Source of the DNA: Bdellovibrionales bacterium
Lineage (GTDB): Bacteria; Bdellovibrionota; UBA1018; CAIMNF01
Length of the DNA stretch: 50,929 nt
Reading direction: 5' to 3'
NCBI GenBank assembly: GCA_018266375.1
Contig: JAFEAO010000003.1
Coordinates: 1-50,929 of the forward strand
Shown: in pieces, positions 25,598 to 33,549 of the stretch
Numbering within the stretch: position 1 is the first letter of the stretch
How the letters are laid out: each line of letters opens with the position of its first letter
Translations under genes and position numbers: made by a program
The notes under the pieces: generated by a model
What the model saw: the letters and a program-made list of their open reading frames with translations, nothing else
The model's database searches: none
Told to the model about the DNA's origin: nothing

Positions 25598-26011
25598 ATG
25601 GTAGATACTCGATTCACCGTATCGGTACATATGATGACTAGCTTGGCTTATCATCGTCAGCGGCTTCTGAGTTCCGAGCTTCTCGCGGAGGGGATCAAGA
25701 CCAATGCGAGCTTTATCCGCAAACTGGTGACCAAGCTTTCGGCCGCGGGGTTGGTGGAATCCGTACGCGGAAAATCCGGTGGGATCCGTCTCGCCAAAAA
25801 TCCGAAGGACGTCACACTCGATCAAATCTACAAGGCCGTCGTCGACTCGACGTTGATTGCGGTCCCGACGAAATCTCCCCAAAAGAGCTGCAAAGTCAGT
25901 TGCGGAATCGGGAGCGTACTTTGTAAAATTTCAGACGAGATCGAAGAGGGCACCCTCAAGCAATTGTCCAAAACGACGCTTCAGGCGGTGCTGGATGATT
26001 TGAAAGGGTAG
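25598..26011 (+). CDS. Rrf2-family transcription regulator with a Cys cluster
   Basis: A 137-residue Rrf2 protein. The winged helix covers about residues 10-70 (SSELLAEGIKTNASFIRKL as recognition region, then the wing VRGKSGGIRLAK). Three Cys follow at about residues 98-109 in SCKVSCGIGSVLC, spaced x3 and x6. The classical Fe-S spacing in IscR or NsrR is different, so cluster binding is not certain, but a redox-sensing Cys site is plausible. The start is fixed by AAGGAGG five nt upstream. It diverges from the SDR gene, its probable target. Confidence 0.85.
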   Translation: MVDTRFTVSVHMMTSLAYHRQRLLSSELLAEGIKTNASFIRKLVTKLSAAGLVESVRGKSGGIRLAKNPKDVTLDQIYKAVVDSTLIAVPTKSPQKSCKVSCGIGSVLCKISDEIEEGTLKQLSKTTLQAVLDDLKG

Positions 26012-26062
26012 GAAAGACATAGATCCGCGGTTGCTTCGAAATCGCAGCGCTCTCCCTGAAAC

Positions 26063-26548
26063 TCAGCTGCTTCCGTCGTCGTCTTCCATCAACATCGGCG
26101 CGTCTTCGGCTTCCAACCCTGCTTTTTGGAGTAATGCCTGGAAGCCGGTAACGAGTCCGTCCCGTTCGCGCTTGGTCAGTTGATCCAGCGCTTTCACCAG
26201 CAGTTCCTGAACTGAGGGAGGGCTTTTGCTCAATAGGTATTCGCCTTGTTTGCTGATCATCACGCCGATCGAGCGATTATCCGTTTCGCTGACGATTCGA
26301 TCGACTAAGCGCCTCTGAACCAACTTTGAAATGACCACGGATACGGAACTCTGGTGCGTCATGGTGAGTTCCGCCAGCTCGTTCACGGAAAGGGGTTTCT
26401 TACGTTCGGCAAGCTTCTGAAGAACGAAGATTTGCGCCGTACTCAGTCCAACTGATTTTTCCATTTGTTTTGAAGAATGCCGGATGGATCGGACAATCCG
26501 GCGTATTGAGTCTAAAACGATTTGCGAGTCGGTGATTGCGTTTTTCAA
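26063..26548 (-). CDS. MarR-family regulator
   Basis: A 161-residue MarR-type winged helix protein: SVNELAELTMTHQSSVSVVI is the helix-turn-helix (about residues 53-72) and DNRSIGVMISKQG the wing. The C-terminal tail ends in an acidic EDDDGSS. The start is a TTG at 26548; the frame closes upstream at 26570-26572 and no ATG precedes the domain. It is divergent from the second ClC gene with only 35 bp between starts, so any operator must cover both promoters. A role in regulating that transporter is likely by position. Confidence 0.8.
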   Translation of the reverse strand: MKNAITDSQIVLDSIRRIVRSIRHSSKQMEKSVGLSTAQIFVLQKLAERKKPLSVNELAELTMTHQSSVSVVISKLVQRRLVDRIVSETDNRSIGVMISKQGEYLLSKSPPSVQELLVKALDQLTKRERDGLVTGFQALLQKAGLEAEDAPMLMEDDDGSS

Positions 26549-26583
26549 TGGATAAAGATCGATAAGCGGTTAATGATAGATGT

Positions 26584-27906
26584 ATGGTATCCCATATATT
26601 CAATAAAAAGCAACTGTTGCAGAACAATGCGGCTTATTTGCACGTCGCGATTTGGTCGGCTGCTTTTTTAGTTGGAATTGCCGCTGTATTGTACGCGAAG
26701 CTCATTTCCTGGTCCCAGGCGTTGTACTTTCGCGCGTTTGCGGAACATCCGTATGTTTTGACCGCGATGACCCCGGCTTTGTTCGTTATTGCCACATGGC
26801 TCGTAAAGCGATTCGCGAAAGAAGCCAAAGGGAGCGGGATTCCGCAGGTTTTGGAAGCGATCGAGATTGCGGAGGAGCCGAGCGCGAGTCAAGGCATATG
26901 GATTCATCGTCTCGTCTCGGTGAAGACGGCGGGAGTAAAAGTTCTATCTTCGGTCGCGGGTATTTTCGGAGGAGCGTCCATCGGGAGAGAAGGTCCGACG
27001 GTTCAAATCGCCGCCACTGTTTTTGCTTGGATCGGTAACTTAGTCAGAAGGGTTTATCCCAAAGCGGACTTCCGGTCTTTTCTGACCGCCGGAGCGGCGG
27101 CGGGTGTTGCGGCCGCATTCAATACCCCGCTCGCCGGTATCACGTTCGCGATCGAAGAAGTGGCGGAAGGTTCGTTCGGCCCATTCAAGCAACTGGTCAT
27201 TTTGGGGGTCGTGATTGCGGGGATCACCGCGCAGGGTCTCGCCGGCAACTATTTATATTTCGGACGACCCAGCATTCCGGACGCCAACTTTTTACAGTTG
27301 TTGCTCTTCGCTCTTCCGATCGGAATTTTCGGAGGTATGTTCGGGGGCTTTTTTGCGCGAATCTTATCGTCGCATTATGATATCCCTTTACCTAAAAAAT
27401 GGTGGATCAGAGCGTTGGTCTTCGGAATGATCTGCGCTGCAATCGGGTTTTGGACCGAGGGTGGAACGTCGGGATCGGGATACGAAATCACCCGACAATC
27501 GCTCGAATCGGCGAGTAACGAAAGTCCCGGACTGATGTTTCCTGTTTGGAAGTTTATCACCACGGTCTTATCTTATATTTCCGGGATGGCGGGCGGGATT
27601 TTCTCGCCATGTCTTACGATCGGCGCAGGTTTGGGATTTGCGTTCGCCACTCTCATCCATGCCGCAAATCTCAAGGCGTGCGCTTTGCTCGGAATGGTGT
27701 CGTTCTTCTCCGGAGTCGTGCAAGCTCCGCTCACGGCCGTCGTGATCGTAACGGAGATGACGGATCAGCACGCGCTGATTCTGCCTTTTATGGCTGCGGC
27801 TTTCTTGTCGCAATCGATGGGCAAAAGACTGATGCCTGTTCCGCTTTATCGGTTCCTTGCCAATCGTAGTCTTGAAGCCAGCAATTTGAGAATCGACGGC
27901 GAGTGA
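26584..27906 (+). CDS. ClC-family H+/Cl- exchange transporter (ClcA-like)
   Basis: A 440-residue membrane protein with all classic ClC motifs: GSGIP (83-87), GREGP (134-138, gating Glu136), GGIFSP in the third loop, and AIEEVAEG where Glu191 and Glu192 match the Glu pair of E. coli ClcA, including the internal proton-transfer glutamate. It therefore looks like a proton-coupled antiporter. There is no CBS domain. Such proteins help survive acid stress or control anion levels. A MarR regulator is divergently encoded next to it. Confidence 0.9.
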   Translation: MVSHIFNKKQLLQNNAAYLHVAIWSAAFLVGIAAVLYAKLISWSQALYFRAFAEHPYVLTAMTPALFVIATWLVKRFAKEAKGSGIPQVLEAIEIAEEPSASQGIWIHRLVSVKTAGVKVLSSVAGIFGGASIGREGPTVQIAATVFAWIGNLVRRVYPKADFRSFLTAGAAAGVAAAFNTPLAGITFAIEEVAEGSFGPFKQLVILGVVIAGITAQGLAGNYLYFGRPSIPDANFLQLLLFALPIGIFGGMFGGFFARILSSHYDIPLPKKWWIRALVFGMICAAIGFWTEGGTSGSGYEITRQSLESASNESPGLMFPVWKFITTVLSYISGMAGGIFSPCLTIGAGLGFAFATLIHAANLKACALLGMVSFFSGVVQAPLTAVVIVTEMTDQHALILPFMAAAFLSQSMGKRLMPVPLYRFLANRSLEASNLRIDGE

Positions 27907-27936
27907 TGAGCGTCGTTATCACGGAAATTTGTGCGC

Positions 27937-28338
27937 TCAGCTTTCTAAAATTTCTTTCAGTTTTGCCATCTCAATATCCATCTCCTCCATGGCTCGATCG
28001 AACTGATCGTCGTTCATGATAGGGGGTTGAAAGAGCGTCATCATCACGGTAGAACCGCTACCGTTAGGCACTACGCGCGAGTACACCGTCCATGTGGCTT
28101 GCGGGTCTTTCCAGGTATGATCGAGAAGTCCGAATTCTTTAATTGGCGCTACCTTTAATTCGCCTTCACCGAATTTAGTGACGGCTTTATACCATCCATT
28201 CGAACCCGGAAAAACGGAACGCAAATTAACGACGGCGTATTTAGGCCAATTCATCGGGTCGGCAAGAAACGCGAAGGTTTTTTCAGGCGTTGCTTGAATG
28301 TCGATGTATTTGATTTTTGAACGCGCGATTTTTTTCAT
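27937..28338 (-). CDS. SRPBCC-fold (START/polyketide-cyclase-like) protein
   Basis: A 133-residue protein with the SRPBCC pattern: an initial strand, then PEKTFAFLADPMNWPKY, where helices cap a hydrophobic pocket, strands in the middle and a long final helix (DQFDRAMEEMDIEMAKLKEI). Such proteins bind small hydrophobic ligands. AGGAG lies about seven nt upstream of the ATG. It is the last gene of a MarR-DUF1398-SRPBCC operon with 10-12 bp gaps. The ligand is unknown. Confidence 0.8.
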   Translation of the reverse strand: MKKIARSKIKYIDIQATPEKTFAFLADPMNWPKYAVVNLRSVFPGSNGWYKAVTKFGEGELKVAPIKEFGLLDHTWKDPQATWTVYSRVVPNGSGSTVMMTLFQPPIMNDDQFDRAMEEMDIEMAKLKEILES

Positions 28339-28348
28339 TTCGTAACTC

Positions 28349-28741
28349 CTATTTGGGATTAGGAAAATGTTGAATATGCTCGTCTCCGTTTCGACCGAAG
28401 TAGCGCACTTTGCGACCCCCGAGATACACGATGTAGTAGGCGCAGCCTGCGGCGGCTCCCTCTTTGACGAAGTCCGGATACCACGCGTTGCCTGCCTGAA
28501 CCTTTTGATTGATGTGTTCCAGTCGCTCAGTGCAAAAATCAGGCGCTACCTCATCGTGGACAAGGGGGACGTCGGTCACAAAGGTTTCGCCATCGCGACC
28601 GTAATAGCGATACTCGTTACGGATGAAATCCACATGGTAAGACTCGACGCCTTCTTGAGCTAAGGTCGCCAAGATTTGAGGAAACGTAATAGTCTTGGCG
28701 AGCGCTTTGTAGGGGATTTCACGAAGGATTTCTTTGTTCAT
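28349..28741 (-). CDS. DUF1398-family protein
   Basis: A 130-residue protein of the DUF1398 type: a short helix (TFPQILATLAQEGVESYHVD) is followed by strands with FIRNEYRYYGRDGE and later CAYYIVYLGGRKVRYFGRNG, a repeated Tyr/Arg/Gly strand unit. Its biochemical activity is not known. GAGG is seven nt upstream. It is co-transcribed with the MarR gene before it and the SRPBCC gene after it, so it is probably induced by the same ligand. Confidence 0.75.
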   Translation of the reverse strand: MNKEILREIPYKALAKTITFPQILATLAQEGVESYHVDFIRNEYRYYGRDGETFVTDVPLVHDEVAPDFCTERLEHINQKVQAGNAWYPDFVKEGAAAGCAYYIVYLGGRKVRYFGRNGDEHIQHFPNPK

Positions 28742-28753
28742 TTCATGCCTCGT

Positions 28754-29224
28754 TCAGTCGATGGGTTTGGTTTTTATTTGGTGGAGTTTCGCGAGTTTCT
28801 GCAAAATTTCGATCAATTGATTGCGTTCGGATTTCGTGAGCTTCGCAAAAAACTCTTCATCATTTTGATCTGCGAGGCTCGCAAGTTTCGGAATTAATGC
28901 AATGGCTTTAGCGGTCAGCTTGATGTCTTGATATCGGCGATCGTTTGACGACTCATCACGAAGAACCAGTCCTTTTTCAAGAAGGCGCGAAACCAACTTC
29001 GAAACCGCGCCGCGGGTCAGCCCGGTAAGCTCCGCCACGATACTGGGTGAAGTGGTATCGTCGCCGCTGTACATTTCTCTCAAAATGACCCACTCGGCTA
29101 CGGTCACGCCGCTGGACTCCAGTTTGCGCCTAAAAGAGTGCGATACGTTGTTTGAGACGAGCCTCATCCAATAGCCGACGTGTACCGTGAGTTTACTGGC
29201 TTCAAGTTTTTGTATTCTCGCCAT
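28754..29224 (-). CDS. MarR-family regulator, first gene of its operon
   Basis: A 156-residue MarR protein. The helix-turn-helix is TSPSIVAELTGLTRGAVSKL (about 58-77), and NDRRYQDIKLTAKA forms the wing, with the typical Asp-Arg pair of the family. AAGGA lies seven nt before the ATG. Its promoter contains a near-palindrome between -35 and -10, a classical autoregulation layout. The two genes downstream (DUF1398 and SRPBCC) are its likely targets. No Cys sensor is seen, so a phenolic or other small ligand is more likely than oxidation. Confidence 0.85.
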   Translation of the reverse strand: MARIQKLEASKLTVHVGYWMRLVSNNVSHSFRRKLESSGVTVAEWVILREMYSGDDTTSPSIVAELTGLTRGAVSKLVSRLLEKGLVLRDESSNDRRYQDIKLTAKAIALIPKLASLADQNDEEFFAKLTKSERNQLIEILQKLAKLHQIKTKPID

Positions 29225-29243
29225 TTTTAATTCCTTAAGTTCT

Positions 29244-29272
29244 ATATTAGTTTACTAGGAAACAGTTGTCAA
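29244..29272 (-). promoter_or_regulatory. Promoter and operator of the MarR-DUF1398-SRPBCC operon
   Basis: On the minus strand TTGACA (29272-29267), a 17 nt spacer, TAATAT (29249-29244): near-consensus. The spacer holds GTTTCCTAGTAAAC (29263-29250), a 14 bp palindrome with two central mismatches, a good MarR site that would block polymerase. Confidence 0.8.
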
Positions 29273-29312
29273 GGCTATTAAATGGCGCGACTTCTATTTT
29301 CCGCGACCGGTG

Positions 29313-29759
29313 TTAGGGGTGGCCTCTGATCTCTTCGTGCCGGATGAGGCCGCCGAGATGAGCGGTTCTGACGAATGCTAAAGACGAAAGTAATGCGATG
29401 ATCGTCGTCGCGATCAAAGCGCGATGAAAAAATCGAGAGTTCTTCTTGGAAGCGTACAGCGTGGCTAAAGCCGATAAGCCCGCGAGGATTGAGATCACTA
29501 AGGAGAGTTCGCCCGCTTCTTCGTGTCCGTGTACCAGCTCTTTAGGGAAGACGGGAAGTTTTTCGAGCACGTCCTCGGCGGGCTCGCCCGTCAAAAACGC
29601 AGCGCCTGCGAATACCGCCGTCGCGAAGACGAGTATCAGTCCTACCTTCTTTATTTCTGGGTTTTTACCGAACCAGCCCCAAATCAACACGGCGGTTGCG
29701 GCCATAGTTAAGACGACTGGGATATGGTTGAGAGCGAGATGGAGTTGTGCGCCGTTCAT
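29313..29759 (-). CDS. DUF2231-like membrane protein
   Basis: A 148-residue membrane protein with four hydrophobic helices. Conserved-looking His residues lie at helix ends: LHLALNHIPV near the N-terminus, VHGHEEAGE in the middle and RTAHLGGLIRHEE at the end. DUF2231 proteins have such His and may bind haem b. Divergent transcription from the BigR-like operon suggests joint regulation with persulfide metabolism, perhaps as a redox partner; this is inferred. GAGG lies a few nt before the ATG. Confidence 0.65.
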   Translation of the reverse strand: MNGAQLHLALNHIPVVLTMAATAVLIWGWFGKNPEIKKVGLILVFATAVFAGAAFLTGEPAEDVLEKLPVFPKELVHGHEEAGELSLVISILAGLSALATLYASKKNSRFFHRALIATTIIALLSSLAFVRTAHLGGLIRHEEIRGHP

Positions 29760-29781
29760 GTGTCCTCGTTTCTTTTTGATC

Positions 29782-29809
29782 TTGACATATTATTAAATTA
29801 TAATATACT
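29782..29809 (+). promoter_or_regulatory. Promoter and operator of the persulfide operon
   Basis: TTGACA (29782-29787), 16 nt, TATACT (29804-29809). Inside it is a perfect inverted repeat ATATTAT, six nt, ATAATAT (29787-29806), an AT-rich site of the type bound by BigR/SqrR repressors. It can also block the divergent DUF2231-like gene. Confidence 0.75.
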
Positions 29810-29820
29810 AATATTTAAGG

Positions 29821-30132
29821 ATGAAAGAACAACTTTCAAAAAAAGCGGAGCAAGTTAGCCTCGTTCTAAAACAGCTCGCCCACCCGGACCGGCTGATGGT
29901 TCTCTGTTGCTTACTGGACGGAGAGAAGACCGTAAACGAGTTGGTCGGGTACGCTAACGCATCTCAATCCTGGGTCTCGCAGTTTTTGTCCAAAATGAAA
30001 CTCAGCGGACTCGTCGATTCCCAAAAAAAAGGGGTTTTTGTCTATTATCGGATCGCCGAGCCGAGATTGAAGGCGATCATGACGGCGATCTACAAGGCGT
30101 ATTGCGTCGCCGGCGTTAGGAGCGAACGATGA
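29821..30132 (+). CDS. ArsR-family persulfide-sensing repressor (BigR/SqrR-like)
   Basis: A 103-residue winged-helix repressor. The helix-turn-helix is NASQSWVSQFLSKMK (about 46-60). Cys29/Cys30 (LCCLLDGE) and Cys95 near the C-terminus match the two-Cys layout with which BigR and SqrR form a polysulfide bridge when sulfide is present. The first gene of an operon that encodes persulfide-oxidising enzymes, it almost certainly controls them. The rhodanese start overlaps its stop (ATGA). The leader is very short, about five nt from the predicted start site. Confidence 0.85.
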   Translation: MKEQLSKKAEQVSLVLKQLAHPDRLMVLCCLLDGEKTVNELVGYANASQSWVSQFLSKMKLSGLVDSQKKGVFVYYRIAEPRLKAIMTAIYKAYCVAGVRSER

Positions 30133-30635
30133 ACGAAGTGATATTGGACGTCCGCGAGAGAGACGAGTACGAGGCTGAGCACGTGGAGCACTCGATCAAC
30201 GTTCCGTTGTCGCACTTCGCGACCATTGCGCCGGGAGTGCTCAATCAGTTGGGCCAAGCCAATGTCGTCATTCTTTGCCGCAGCGGCAATCGCGCCAAGC
30301 TTGCGTTCGAGCAAGTCAAACAACTGGGATACGCCGACAAAATCGCGGTCCGCGTTTACGAAGGCGGGATCATGGAGTGGAAGCGAGCCGGCAACCCCAC
30401 GCTCCTCAAGCACCGAAGCGGTTTGCCGATCATGCGCCAAGTTCAGCTTGCCGCCGGTTTAATGATCTTGGCGTCCACGATACTCGGCGCTTTCGTCAAT
30501 CCCGCGTTCCTGGGAGTCACCGCGTTCGTCGGGGCGGGGCTTACGGTTGCAGGCAGCACCGGGTTCTGCGGTATGGCGATTCTGCTCTCGAAAATGCCGT
30601 GGAACAAGTTAACCGCGAACCGTTGCGAGAAATAG
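30129..30635 (+). CDS. Rhodanese fused to a DUF2892 membrane domain (YgaP-like)
   Basis: A 168-residue protein. Residues 1-95 are a rhodanese domain with the active-site loop CRSGNR (Cys50), which carries a persulfide. Residues about 103-160 contain two membrane helices of the DUF2892 type, as in E. coli YgaP, so the catalytic domain faces the cytosol at the inner membrane. It should move sulfane sulfur between thiols, sulfide or cyanide. The ATG overlaps the stop of the repressor by 4 nt. Confidence 0.88.
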   Translation: MNEVILDVRERDEYEAEHVEHSINVPLSHFATIAPGVLNQLGQANVVILCRSGNRAKLAFEQVKQLGYADKIAVRVYEGGIMEWKRAGNPTLLKHRSGLPIMRQVQLAAGLMILASTILGAFVNPAFLGVTAFVGAGLTVAGSTGFCGMAILLSKMPWNKLTANRCEK

Positions 30636-30644
30636 AGGGAGATT

Positions 30645-31376
30645 ATGAATACGATCGTCAAAGATGTCCGTGAGTTGATTCAAGATGAAACGTCGGTTTC
30701 CGGAAGCTGGCGCGCGAAGGTCGTCGTCAACGACGACAACATGACTTACGTGGTTTGGAACGAAGCAAGCCGCGAATGCATCGTCGTCGACCCCGTAAAG
30801 GAAGACTTGGAAACCTTGCTGTCGATTTGTAAAAACGAGCTCCAGGGTTATCGATTCTTGGGCGTGATCGACACGCACACGCATGCGGATCATCTCTCGT
30901 GCGCGGGCGAGCTCGCGCAGAAGCTAGGAGTGCCGTTGATTCAGCATCAGCTCAGCCCGAGCAAGAAAGTACACCTACGCGTGAATCTCGATACGTCGCT
31001 TATTACGGCAGCCGGACCTTTGAAACTTCTTACGACTCCGGGACATACTGCCGATTGCATCACTCCGATCTGGGGGCCTTTCATTTTCGGCGGTGACATG
31101 CTGCTGTTCGGCGATACTGGCCGGGATGATTTACCCGGAGGAGACGCCGAAGCGCATTGGGAAAGCCTGCAGAAAATCAAGGATCATGCTCAGCCCGGAA
31201 TGCTGCTGTTGCCGGGGCATGACGGCAAAGGAGGGCGAGTTTCAAGTTGGAAAAACCAGCTTGAGCTCAACGTCGCGCTCACGCAGGATAAAAAGACTTT
31301 TGTTCAGGACGGCGGCGCGTGGACCGGTCCCGCCCCAAAATTGCTGAAAGAGTCGCTGTACGAAAACTTCAAATAA
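30645..31376 (+). CDS. Persulfide dioxygenase (ETHE1-like metallo-beta-lactamase fold)
   Basis: A 243-residue enzyme with the iron site of persulfide dioxygenases: THTHADH (His78, His80, Asp82, His83), TPGHT (His134), FGGDMLL (Asp151) and LPGHD (His192), plus GRDDLPGGD after the bridging Asp. It oxidises glutathione persulfide to sulfite with O2. Only some of the metal ligands are needed for mononuclear iron, as in ETHE1. AGGGAG precedes the ATG. It lies between two rhodaneses, the usual arrangement for sulfide detoxification. Confidence 0.88.
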   Translation: MNTIVKDVRELIQDETSVSGSWRAKVVVNDDNMTYVVWNEASRECIVVDPVKEDLETLLSICKNELQGYRFLGVIDTHTHADHLSCAGELAQKLGVPLIQHQLSPSKKVHLRVNLDTSLITAAGPLKLLTTPGHTADCITPIWGPFIFGGDMLLFGDTGRDDLPGGDAEAHWESLQKIKDHAQPGMLLLPGHDGKGGRVSSWKNQLELNVALTQDKKTFVQDGGAWTGPAPKLLKESLYENFK

Positions 31377-31386
31377 GGAGGCAAGA

Positions 31387-31716
31387 ATGAGTTTAAATCG
31401 AATTTCGATGCAAGGACTTCACGATCGAATCGCTCAGTTCGGAAAGAAGGAAATCATCCTGGACGTGCGAGGGAGAGATGAGTTTTCCGAAGGGCATATC
31501 CCGGGAGCTCTCAACATTCCCCACGACGAAATTGCGAAGCGTGCGGACGAACTGAAGCAATACGAACGGATTTATATTCACTGCCGTTCGGGCAAGCGTG
31601 CTCAACTTGCCTTTGCCGATCTTGAAAAGCAGGGGTTTAAGAATCTCGTCTGCGTTGGTGACGGAGGAATGGTGGAATGGATCGCAGCGGGGTACGAAAC
31701 GGTCCAAGGTGTTTAG
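31387..31716 (+). CDS. Single-domain rhodanese sulfurtransferase
   Basis: A 109-residue cytosolic rhodanese with ILDVRGRDEF at the start of the fold and the active-site loop CRSGKR (Cys66). It probably passes sulfane sulfur to or from the persulfide dioxygenase. AAGGAGG lies six nt before the ATG, and only ten bp separate it from the previous gene. It is the last gene of the operon, followed by a strong terminator. Confidence 0.88.
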   Translation: MSLNRISMQGLHDRIAQFGKKEIILDVRGRDEFSEGHIPGALNIPHDEIAKRADELKQYERIYIHCRSGKRAQLAFADLEKQGFKNLVCVGDGGMVEWIAAGYETVQGV

Positions 31717-31788
31717 ATCAACGCTCGTTGCGTAGCCAACAGAGAGGCGTCAGAGCGCAGGGTTCTCGACTCCTGTGAGCACGAAATT

Positions 31789-31827
31789 AAAAAAGCCCGG
31801 ATCGCTTGCGCAGATCCGGGCTTTTTT
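31789..31827 (+). terminator. Strong rho-independent terminator of the persulfide operon
   Basis: AAAAAAGCCCGGATC pairs with GATCCGGGCTTTTTT (31813-31827), a 15 bp perfect stem with the T run in the 3' arm. Confidence 0.95.
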
Positions 31828-31950
31828 AAATGGCGTTCCCAAGTAGATGAGTTCCGAACCGCATGTGCGGAATGGGCTGCCTAGTTCAAAAAAATACGCC
31901 TCCTCGAATTGACGGGGCAAACAAACCATAGCCTGAGGATTTGCCGATTT

Positions 31951-32559
31951 TCAATCAATTCCGAAATACTTGCAGAGCATCTCAGATATCCGATGCGCAT
32001 CGAATTTATAGTCCCAACCTTTGGCATCCTGACTTTCAGAAAAACCAAAGATCACATTTAGAATAAAGTTTGACGTCCTTTTCAAATCTGAAGTTGATTT
32101 GAAATTAAGCGCTCCTGATAAAAATCGTTCAAATTTTTTGTCTGCCTCCGAAATCAGCTCTAGGTATTCCTTTGTGTTCTCAACAATCAAGCCTACGTTA
32201 GCGATGGCTTCTTTAAGGGTGCCTTCCTCGGCCTCAGTTTCGTAGAATTTTTCTATAAATAAACTTATGCGTTCCCGATGAGTTTTATTTTGGTCTTCTA
32301 ATATCTTAAAGATGACACTGTTCGTTTGGGCCCATTCAATTTCAACCAAATGAAATAGAAGCGACTCTTTATTGGGATAGTACTGATACAGAGAAGCGAT
32401 ATTAACTCCGGCTCTTTCAGCAACTTTGTTTGTGGTAAAGCCGAGTACACCGTCTTCCTTTAAGACATAAGTAGCGGCCTCTAGAATCGATTTTCTCAAT
32501 TCGATAGATCGCCTTTGAGTCGGCTCTTTTCGAGGACTTATGCGCTTTAGCTTGGCCAC
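31951..32559 (-). CDS. TetR-family regulator
   Basis: A 202-residue TetR protein. The N-terminal helix-turn-helix is TTNKVAERAGVNIASLYQYY (about 42-61), with the usual LYQYYPNKESL. The C-terminal ligand domain is not family-specific. The start is a GTG at 32559 with AAAGG about eight nt upstream. Base composition is visibly AT-richer than the flanks. It is divergent from an SDR-type gene and faces an almost perfect palindrome; it probably represses both directions. Confidence 0.88.
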   Translation of the reverse strand: MAKLKRISPRKEPTQRRSIELRKSILEAATYVLKEDGVLGFTTNKVAERAGVNIASLYQYYPNKESLLFHLVEIEWAQTNSVIFKILEDQNKTHRERISLFIEKFYETEAEEGTLKEAIANVGLIVENTKEYLELISEADKKFERFLSGALNFKSTSDLKRTSNFILNVIFGFSESQDAKGWDYKFDAHRISEMLCKYFGID

Positions 32560-32582
32560 TATGGTCGCCTTTCGAATGCAAG

Positions 32583-32611
32583 TTTCAAATACAAGTAATT
32601 ACTTATATTAT
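32583..32611 (+). promoter_or_regulatory. TetR operator and promoter of the SDR-VOC genes
   Basis: AAGTAATTACTT (32593-32604) is a perfect 12 bp palindrome, 18 bp with one mismatch (32590-32607). It lies between TTTCAA (32583-32588) and TATTAT (32606-32611), 17 nt apart. Confidence 0.7.
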
Positions 32612-32652
32612 AAAAGAGTGACCTAAACCTCAAGAGATTAAAGGAGTTTTAT

Positions 32653-33540
32653 ATGCGTGTTTTTGTAACTGGTGCTTCGGGATTTGTAGGTTCGGCTGTC
32701 GTGGCGGAGCTTGTAGCGGCTGGGCATAAGGTTCTTGGGCTGGCCCGGTCAGGAAGCTCGGCAAAAAAAATTGAGGCATTGGGTGCAAAGGCCCATATGG
32801 GAGATCTCGTCGATATCTCTAGCTTAAAAAATGGAATTCAACTTTGCGACGGTGTGATTCATACGGGCATGAATCATGACTTCTCGAATTGGAAAAAAAG
32901 TTGTGAACAAGATCAGCATGTCATCGACGCAATCGGTGCAATTCTAGCCGGTAGCAATAGGCCAGTTATTTTGACTTCAGCACTTGGCATTTTGCCAGCC
33001 GGAAGTATTGCAACCGAAGAATCCCGACCTCATGCTAACAGTCCGAATCCACGGGTTCTTACAGAAATAGCTGCCCGAAAGATTATAGAAAGAGGAGTAA
33101 ATGCTTCCATTGTGCGCCTTCCCCCGTCAACTCATGGAGCTGGCGATTGGGGATTCGTTACGATGCTCATCAAAATCGCTAAGGATAAGGGAGTTTCAGT
33201 CTATTCGGATGATATTCAAAATACTTGGCCAGCGGTACATAGATTGGACTCCGCTAAGGTCTTTCGACTTGCTCTTGAGCGTTCATTCGCTGGCTCCTAC
33301 TATCACGCTGTAGCTGAAGATGGGGTTCCCTTCAAGCGAATCGCGGAAACGATAGCTAATGAGCTTGAAATCCCGCTTAAGGGTATGTCTGGCGCAGACA
33401 CGACTTCGCATTTTGGTTGGTTCTCTCATTTTGCGGCCATGAATATTAAAGCTGAAAGCGATGCAACAAGAAGTGTGTTGAGCTGGAAACCTGATCAAGT
33501 CGATTTAATTACAGATATGAAACAAAACTATTTTGAATGA
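32653..33540 (+). CDS. NAD-dependent epimerase/dehydratase-like atypical SDR
   Basis: A 295-residue protein with a clear dinucleotide motif at its N-terminus, VTGASGFVGSAV (TGxxGxxG, about residues 5-16), and an SDR/epimerase order of strands. The YxxxK pair is not evident; the corresponding region reads TEIAARK, so it belongs to the atypical SDRs that act as reductases or redox sensors. AAAGGAG precedes the ATG. Together with the VOC gene it forms the target of the divergent TetR regulator. Confidence 0.82.
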   Translation: MRVFVTGASGFVGSAVVAELVAAGHKVLGLARSGSSAKKIEALGAKAHMGDLVDISSLKNGIQLCDGVIHTGMNHDFSNWKKSCEQDQHVIDAIGAILAGSNRPVILTSALGILPAGSIATEESRPHANSPNPRVLTEIAARKIIERGVNASIVRLPPSTHGAGDWGFVTMLIKIAKDKGVSVYSDDIQNTWPAVHRLDSAKVFRLALERSFAGSYYHAVAEDGVPFKRIAETIANELEIPLKGMSGADTTSHFGWFSHFAAMNIKAESDATRSVLSWKPDQVDLITDMKQNYFE

Positions 33541-33549
33541 GGGGGTAAA

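Noticed and set aside
31846..31885. GAACCGCATGTGCGG...GTTC fold, resembling domain V of a group II intron
   Set aside because: No GAAA loop or catalytic triad in the right place, no intron reverse transcriptase, and the pairing is weak.
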